Source of the DNA: Pseudomonas sp. HN11
GTDB taxonomy: Bacteria; Pseudomonadota; Gammaproteobacteria; Pseudomonadales; Pseudomonadaceae
Direction of reading: 5' to 3'
Assembly: GCF_021390155.1 (NCBI RefSeq)
Contig: NZ_CP089985.1
Location: 2,739,001-2,803,000, forward strand
Length of the DNA: 64,000 nucleotides
The position numbers were made by a program, and so were the translations under genes. The notes beneath the pieces are model-generated. The model made no database searches. It worked only from the letters and a program-made list of their open reading frames with translations, and was not told the origin of the DNA. Shown here piece by piece: positions 59,127-64,000 of this stretch. Numbering within the stretch: position 1 is the stretch's first letter; every line of letters starts with the position of its first letter.

Positions 59127-60503
59127 TCATGTCAGCAGTGCCTTTGTGCACGCATCCATGGAGCGCCATTGCGTCTCGCCGTACAGTTTCAATTCATCAA
59201 TCGTCCGACGGCCCAGCGCCTCTTCAAACTCGGCCTGGTTCGAATTGGCCGCGTAGTGACTTTGCGCAGTTTCCCCCAGGTTTGACTGGAAAATCCCCGC
59301 CGCACTCACCGGCAGAAAGTCTTCATACACCAAAGGCTCCACATCAATGTGGCCTGCGGCGATCAATGCGTCCAGGGTGCGCGGTTGATCAGCCGTACCG
59401 CGCGCCGCCAGACCCTGCTCGGTGGCAAAGTAGCGGAAATATGCCAGGCCCTGATCACGCATCTGCGCATGGTTATCCGGGAAGGCCTGGAAGTGCTGTT
59501 CCATCAATTGCATATAACGCGCGGCGTTGCCCTCATTAGGGAAAGCGCCCAGTTCATCGCGCGCGGCGTTCAGCAATTGGTCGTACAGCGCCCGGCCTTT
59601 GGGCGTGAGCGCCACGCCGCGTTGTTCTATTTCGCCGAAGCGTGCGCTGTGGCTGCCTTGGGCGTCGGTGAAGGCGATGGGTTCGTCGAGGGCCTTGAAG
59701 CTGGTCTGGCGCAGCAGGATCGGGCACTGGCGGCGCGGTGGGCCTTCGATCACGGCTTTTGGCGTGATGCCTTTGCCGGGCATCGCGGCCTGGACCTGGT
59801 CGATGTCCAGGGTGCGCGGGGTCAGGTGGTTGATGTGCGGGCCTTTGAAGGCGACCACGTCGGCGATCAGGCGGTGCTGGTCGCTCAGTTGCTGGTACTG
59901 CGCCCCGGTGACGGTGGCGGTGTGGTGCCAGCGGAAGGTTTCCAGGGCCTGGCAGATGAATTCGTCGGCATCCTGGGCGTTGAGGCCACCGTCTTTTTCG
60001 GCTCTTTCGATCAGCGCCAGAGCGCCAGGGGTGAAGATCGAGCGCTTGGCCAGGGCGGTTTCGGCGAAGGCGCGCAGATCGGGGTTTTCGATGAGTTCCA
60101 GGCGCAGCAATGAGGTGAATACCCGAAACGGGCTGGTTTGCAGCGATTGTTCATGCACGGCGCGAAACGCGGTGGAGTGCACCGGCACACCGGCCGGCGT
60201 CAGGTCGTAGTAGCCCACCGGCTGCATGCCCATTACCGCGAACAAGCGGCAGATGGTCGCCAGTTCTTCAGCCGTGCCCAGGCGGATCGCGCCGTGGCGT
60301 TCCATGTCCAGCCGCTGGATTTCGCCGGTGCGTTGCAGTTGCTGCGCCAGGTTCGGCTGGGAGTCGAGCACACGGGTATTGGTCTCAGCCACCAGCTCCA
60401 TCAATGCCCCATACAGCGGAACTTCATCTCGATACATGTCGGACATGGCCTTTGAAAAGCCCTTGCGGATTTCGTCGGGGCTGACATGTGCGGTGCTGGG
60501 CAT
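59127..60503 (-). CDS. hglS: 2-oxoadipate dioxygenase/decarboxylase (HglS, DUF1338)
   Basis: A 458-residue iron enzyme of the VOC superfamily that converts 2-oxoadipate to D-2-hydroxyglutarate in pseudomonad D-lysine catabolism. Start at MPSTAHVSPDEIRKGFSKAM; the frame extends 52 codons upstream without support. His70 (RLDMERHGAIR) and His226 (GPHINHLTP) coincide with the metal-binding His positions I recall for P. putida HglS, and Glu residues near 291-293 (GEIEQRGVAL) supply the third ligand. SNLGETAQSHYAANSNQAEF is typical of the family. No other lysine-pathway genes adjoin; an OprD porin is divergent 290 bases away. Confidence 0.9.
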   Translation of the reverse strand: MPSTAHVSPDEIRKGFSKAMSDMYRDEVPLYGALMELVAETNTRVLDSQPNLAQQLQRTGEIQRLDMERHGAIRLGTAEELATICRLFAVMGMQPVGYYDLTPAGVPVHSTAFRAVHEQSLQTSPFRVFTSLLRLELIENPDLRAFAETALAKRSIFTPGALALIERAEKDGGLNAQDADEFICQALETFRWHHTATVTGAQYQQLSDQHRLIADVVAFKGPHINHLTPRTLDIDQVQAAMPGKGITPKAVIEGPPRRQCPILLRQTSFKALDEPIAFTDAQGSHSARFGEIEQRGVALTPKGRALYDQLLNAARDELGAFPNEGNAARYMQLMEQHFQAFPDNHAQMRDQGLAYFRYFATEQGLAARGTADQPRTLDALIAAGHIDVEPLVYEDFLPVSAAGIFQSNLGETAQSHYAANSNQAEFEEALGRRTIDELKLYGETQWRSMDACTKALLT

Positions 60504-60792
60504 AGAAAAATTCCTGATGGCTATGACAATAGAAGTGGCCTTGGCCTGGATTTTGTTGAGCGCAAGGCGCGCTTGCAAACGAAGAATCCTCAGGACTTCA
60601 TTCTGCAAATGAATGAGATGACGTGAATATGACAAAAACCAGCCCGTGAGAAATTTCATTTAAGGCCGGGTTTCCTAACTAATTCTTCACGGAGTCCGCA
60701 CGGGTCGGCGTGAAAGAATCGTCACGTTTGCAAGGATGAAAACGCCGTTATGCACACCAGACACATAAAAAAATGTTTAGGGGCTGTCGTTA

Positions 60793-62202
60793 ATGAAAAT
60801 TTCTACACTGGCGTTGTCGATCACCGCCGCCGTTCTTGCACAACAGGCATTCGCCGATGATTTCGGGCTCGGTTCGCTGGGCACGGGCAACGGTCGCAGC
60901 GGCTTCCTTGAAGACAGTCACGCGACCATCAGCTCGCGGACCATGTACTACAGCGCGGACAACCGCTCGGGGACCAACAACGATCTGCGCGAAGCCGCCA
61001 CCGCGCTGCGTTTTGACTATAAATCCGGTTTCACCCAAGGCACCGTCGGCCTGGGTTTTGACGTCATGGCCTTCGGCGCGCTGCGTCTGGATGGCGGCGA
61101 TGGTCACACGGCGGGCGCAGGCCTGTCGGGCAACGGTAACAGCTTTTTCCCGACCAAGAACAATGGCACTGAACCAGCCGACTCCTTTGGTCGCGCTGCC
61201 GGCAACGTGAAGTTCCGTATTTCCCAGACCGAGTTGCACGTCGGTGGTGGCCTGGCGCCGGTGTTGCCAATTCTGGTTTCCAACGACAGCCGCGTGGCAC
61301 CGCAGACTTTTGATGGCGGCATCCTGACCTCCAACGACATTCCCAATGTCACTTTCACCGGTGGTGAGCTGAATCGCGCCGAAGGCCGTGCTTCCAGCAA
61401 CTCCACAGGCCTGAGTGTGGCCGGTGGTACTCGCGACAGCGACAGCTTCAAGTTCGGTGGGGTGGACTACAAGCCGTTTGGTTCTTCCGACAACGTGATC
61501 GCGAAAAACCTGACGTTGCAGTACTACTACGCCCAACTGCAAGACTTCTACAAACAGAACTACGTCGGCCTGGTCCACACCCTGCCGCTGGGCAATGACC
61601 AGTCGTTCAAGACCGACCTGCGCTACTTCGACAGCCGCAGCGACGGCAAGAACGGCGAGAGCGGCTACCAGTTCAACAACAACGGCGGCTACGCCAGGCA
61701 CGCCGGCGAAGTCGACAACAAAACCTACAGTGCGGCCTTCACCTACCAACTGGGCGGCAGCAGCTTGATGCTTGGCCACATTGGCGTGGGTGACGACGGC
61801 GGTTTCGTCTGGGTCAACCAGGGCAGCCTAGCCGACCCGCACGCCCAAGGCGCCGGCGGCAGCGACTTCTACCTGTTCACCGACGCCGTGGTCGGCCAGT
61901 TCTCCCGCGCGGGCGAGCAAGTCAACTTTGGCCAATACACCTATGACTTCAAGGCGTACGTACCCGGCTTGAAGGCGTCCGTGGCGTACCTGGACGGTTC
62001 GGACATCAAGTCGAAGGTCGCCGGCGGCCCTGACCAGAAAGAAAACGAAGCCGACTTCCGCCTGGACTACGTGGTGCAGGCCGGTCCCCTGAAAGGCTTC
62101 GGTACCACGTTCCGCACTGGTACCTATCACGGCAAGAACACCGGCACCGCCGACCAGGATCAAACCCGCCTGATCTTCAACTACACCTACGCTATCTTCT
62201 AA
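60793..62202 (+). CDS. OprD-family outer membrane porin
   Basis: A 469-residue porin with a signal peptide (MKISTLALSITAAVLAQQAF, cleavage after FA) and a barrel of alternating strands ending in C-terminal Phe (RLIFNYTYAIF). OprD features: FLEDSHATISSRTMYYSADN at the N-terminus, ALRFDYKSGFTQGTVGLGFD, QTELHVGGGLAPVLPILVSN and LTLQYYYAQLQDFYKQNYVG. The family imports small substrates such as basic amino acids, carboxylates or aromatics. Which one is unknown, and hglS is the only catabolic neighbour. The 289-base gap before it carries no obvious gene. AGGGGCT precedes the ATG. Confidence 0.93.
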   Translation: MKISTLALSITAAVLAQQAFADDFGLGSLGTGNGRSGFLEDSHATISSRTMYYSADNRSGTNNDLREAATALRFDYKSGFTQGTVGLGFDVMAFGALRLDGGDGHTAGAGLSGNGNSFFPTKNNGTEPADSFGRAAGNVKFRISQTELHVGGGLAPVLPILVSNDSRVAPQTFDGGILTSNDIPNVTFTGGELNRAEGRASSNSTGLSVAGGTRDSDSFKFGGVDYKPFGSSDNVIAKNLTLQYYYAQLQDFYKQNYVGLVHTLPLGNDQSFKTDLRYFDSRSDGKNGESGYQFNNNGGYARHAGEVDNKTYSAAFTYQLGGSSLMLGHIGVGDDGGFVWVNQGSLADPHAQGAGGSDFYLFTDAVVGQFSRAGEQVNFGQYTYDFKAYVPGLKASVAYLDGSDIKSKVAGGPDQKENEADFRLDYVVQAGPLKGFGTTFRTGTYHGKNTGTADQDQTRLIFNYTYAIF

Positions 62203-62271
62203 GTCTTCATGTGCATCCGGCCGTCATTGGGCTCTACACTGCCTCTCACTTGGTAGGCGCTGGAGGACCCG

Positions 62272-64000
62272 ATGACGGCCACACCCGACAACCGAATACT
62301 TGGAACAATCGAGGGCCAACGCCTGGCGCCGCAGGATGCCGAGCGTTGGCGCGAGTGGGGCCCTTATTTGAGCGAGCGCCAATGGGGCACGGTACGCGAA
62401 GACTACAGTGCCGACGGCGACGCATGGACTTACTTCCCCCATGAACACGCGCGTAGCCGCGCCTACCGTTGGGGCGAAGATGGGCTGGCCGGTTTCAGCG
62501 ACAAAGCGCAACGCTGGTGCCTGGGCCTGGCCCTGTGGAACGAGCGCGATGCGATCATCAAAGAGCGCCTGTTCGGCCTCAACAACGCTGAGGGCAACCA
62601 CGGTGAAGACGTCAAGGAACTGTACTTTTTCGTTGACGGCGTCCCGAGCCATGCCTACATGCGCATGCTCTATAAATACCCCCACGCTGCCTTTCCCTAC
62701 GCCGACCTGATCAGCGAAAACGCCCGCCGTGGCCTGGAGGATACTGAGTACGAGATCCTCGATACTGGCGTGTTTGAAGACAATCGTTACTGCGATGTCA
62801 GCGTCGAATATGCCAAGGATCAGCCCGACGATATCTTCATGCGTGTCACCGTGAAAAATCGTTCGGAGCAACCAACACGGTTGCAGGTGTTGCCTCAACT
62901 GTGGGCACGCAACGACTGGAGCTGGACTCTTGATGCACCCAAACCGCAGCTGAAGTTGGACGGGGAACAGGTACTGGCGCACCATCCTGAACTGCTTGAC
63001 CGTCACCTCAGCGTCTGGGGCCAGGACGGGTTGGAGTGGCTGTTCTGTGAGAACGAAACCAACTCCCCCAGGCTGGATGGACAGCCGGCACCGGGGCCGT
63101 TCAAGGACGGGATCAATGACTATGTGGTCGAGGGTGTTCAATCGGCGATTCGCCGCGACAGCGGGACTAAAGTCGCCGCACGCTTCATCCTCGACCTGGC
63201 AGGCCTGCAAAGTAAAATCCTCTACCTGCGTTTCGCCCCGGTCGACGCGCCGCCGGTCAACGCTCGCAAGCTGTTCGAACAACGCCGCCAGGAGGCCGAT
63301 GACTTCTACGCCGCCTTGCAGCACGATCTCGCCGACGAGGACGCGCGCAATGTGCAGCGTCAGGCCTTGGCCGGTTTGCTGTGGTCCAAGCAACTCTATT
63401 ATTTGGACGTCAACCAATGGCTCGACGGCGACCCGGCGCAACCCACGCCACCGCCTGAGCGCCTGCATATCCGCAATACTCATTGGCGGCACCTGTCGAA
63501 TTTCGACATTCTTTCCATGCCTGACACCTGGGAATATCCGTGGTATGCCTCCTGGGACCAGGGTTTCCAGGCAGTGGCCATTGCATTGATCGATCTTGGG
63601 TACGCCAAGCAACAGCTGCTACTGCTGGTGAAAGATCGCTTCATGCACCCCAACGGTCAGTTGCCGGCCTATGAGTGGCGCTTTGACGATGCCAACCCGC
63701 CGGTGCACGCCTGGGCCAGTTGGCGGGTGTATCAGCAAGACAAGGCGCTGACCGGCGTAGGCGATATGGATTTCCTTGAACGGATTTTCCACAAGCTGCT
63801 GCTGAATTTTTCCTGGTGGGTCAACCGCAAGGACGCCGAAGGCCGCAACCTGTTCCAGGGCGGTTTCCTGGGTTTGGACAATATCGCCTTGTTTGACCGC
63901 TCGGCCGCGCTGCCGACGGGTTACCAACTGGATCAGGCCGACGGGACGGCATGGGTCGCGGCGTACGCGCTGGACTTGATGCGGATCGGCCTGGAGCTGG
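62272..64000 (+). CDS. MGH1-type (GH63) glucosidase, C-terminus cut by window edge
   Basis: The frame starts MTATPDNRILGTIEGQRLAP with TGGAGG five bases before the ATG and remains open to the right edge after about 576 residues; full relatives approach 900. It resembles the MGH1-like glycoside hydrolase family (GH63), which hydrolyses glucosyl- and mannosylglycerate or related glucosides. Landmarks: EWGPYLSERQWGTVREDYSA, WTYFPHEHARSRAYRWGEDG, VKELYFFVDGVPSHAYMRML, ISMPDTWEYPWYASWD-like (LSMPDTWEYPWYASWDQGFQ) with the catalytic-type acidic residue, and PNGQLPAYEWRFDDANPP. It may be part of an osmolyte or oligosaccharide pathway; the next genes are outside the window. Confidence 0.88.
   Translation, partial: MTATPDNRILGTIEGQRLAPQDAERWREWGPYLSERQWGTVREDYSADGDAWTYFPHEHARSRAYRWGEDGLAGFSDKAQRWCLGLALWNERDAIIKERLFGLNNAEGNHGEDVKELYFFVDGVPSHAYMRMLYKYPHAAFPYADLISENARRGLEDTEYEILDTGVFEDNRYCDVSVEYAKDQPDDIFMRVTVKNRSEQPTRLQVLPQLWARNDWSWTLDAPKPQLKLDGEQVLAHHPELLDRHLSVWGQDGLEWLFCENETNSPRLDGQPAPGPFKDGINDYVVEGVQSAIRRDSGTKVAARFILDLAGLQSKILYLRFAPVDAPPVNARKLFEQRRQEADDFYAALQHDLADEDARNVQRQALAGLLWSKQLYYLDVNQWLDGDPAQPTPPPERLHIRNTHWRHLSNFDILSMPDTWEYPWYASWDQGFQAVAIALIDLGYAKQQLLLLVKDRFMHPNGQLPAYEWRFDDANPPVHAWASWRVYQQDKALTGVGDMDFLERIFHKLLLNFSWWVNRKDAEGRNLFQGGFLGLDNIALFDRSAALPTGYQLDQADGTAWVAAYALDLMRIGLEL

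Noticed and set aside
60504..60792. Possible N-terminal extension of HglS or a small regulator gene before the OprD porin
   Set aside because: The 52-codon extension has no ribosome site or family similarity, and no other frame shows a regulator motif.

Overview
The window reads as chromosome from the Pseudomonas fluorescens group. Evidence for this: high GC coding bias, REP/REPIN repeats built on a GTGGGAGCGGGCTTG core, a GlgE-TreS/Pep2-GlgB trehalose operon, an OprD-family porin, phosphatidylcholine synthase, and a lexA2-imuA-imuB-dnaE2 mutagenesis cassette. No rRNA, tRNA, CRISPR array, integrase or transposase was seen. All assignments come from reading the sequence and from knowledge of protein families; no database search was run.

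Layout. 1-4.5 kb: edge-truncated MocR-type regulator, ccoG, a small DUF3203-like gene, a MgtC/SapB membrane protein, an unrecognised 335-residue Ser/Pro-rich protein and a 52-residue Pro/Glu-rich ORF. 4.6-13.5 kb: glgE, a treS-maltokinase fusion and glgB, preceded by a candidate AlgU-type promoter and followed by a diguanylate cyclase. 13.5-29.1 kb: mostly single housekeeping or metabolic genes (hybrid kinase, CAP protein, TetR/oxidoreductase pair, a stand-alone aroA, dienoyl-CoA isomerase-like crotonase, nudC, TauE/SafE exporter, pcs, RlmI-like methyltransferase, nrdB). Fragments of a ClC channel gene and of aceE lie among them.

29.1-32.6 kb is an AT-rich accessory insert. A two-gene operon encodes an ABC-type ATPase with an unfamiliar N-terminal domain and a zinc-ribbon HNH endonuclease. 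It resembles the Septu (PtuA/PtuB) anti-phage architecture. It sits between a relic of a formaldehyde-activating-enzyme (fae) gene and a collapsed LysR gene.

32.6-41 kb: porin and LysR regulator, an OmpR-type two-component system, a MocR/LysE divergent pair with a clear inter-gene palindrome, and a periplasmic M20 carboxypeptidase. 41.1-46.1 kb: a large RHS protein ending in a bacterial RNase A-like toxin, overlapping a CdiI_2-like immunity gene. 46.3-56.4 kb: a DNA-damage block, lexA2-imuA-imuB-dnaE2 with a perfect LexA2 palindrome over the ribosome binding site and start of lexA2. A hybrid kinase then overlaps a UvrA2-class gene. 56.5-64 kb: transketolase, a small DUF465/YdcH-like gene, 2-oxoadipate dioxygenase (hglS), an OprD-family porin and a glucosidase running off the right edge.

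The best candidates for less-described biology are the ATPase/HNH operon and its relic-bounded site, the RHS RNase A-like toxin module, the histidine kinase coupled to uvrA2, the stand-alone AroA with Phe where E. coli has Pro101, and the 335-residue orphan.
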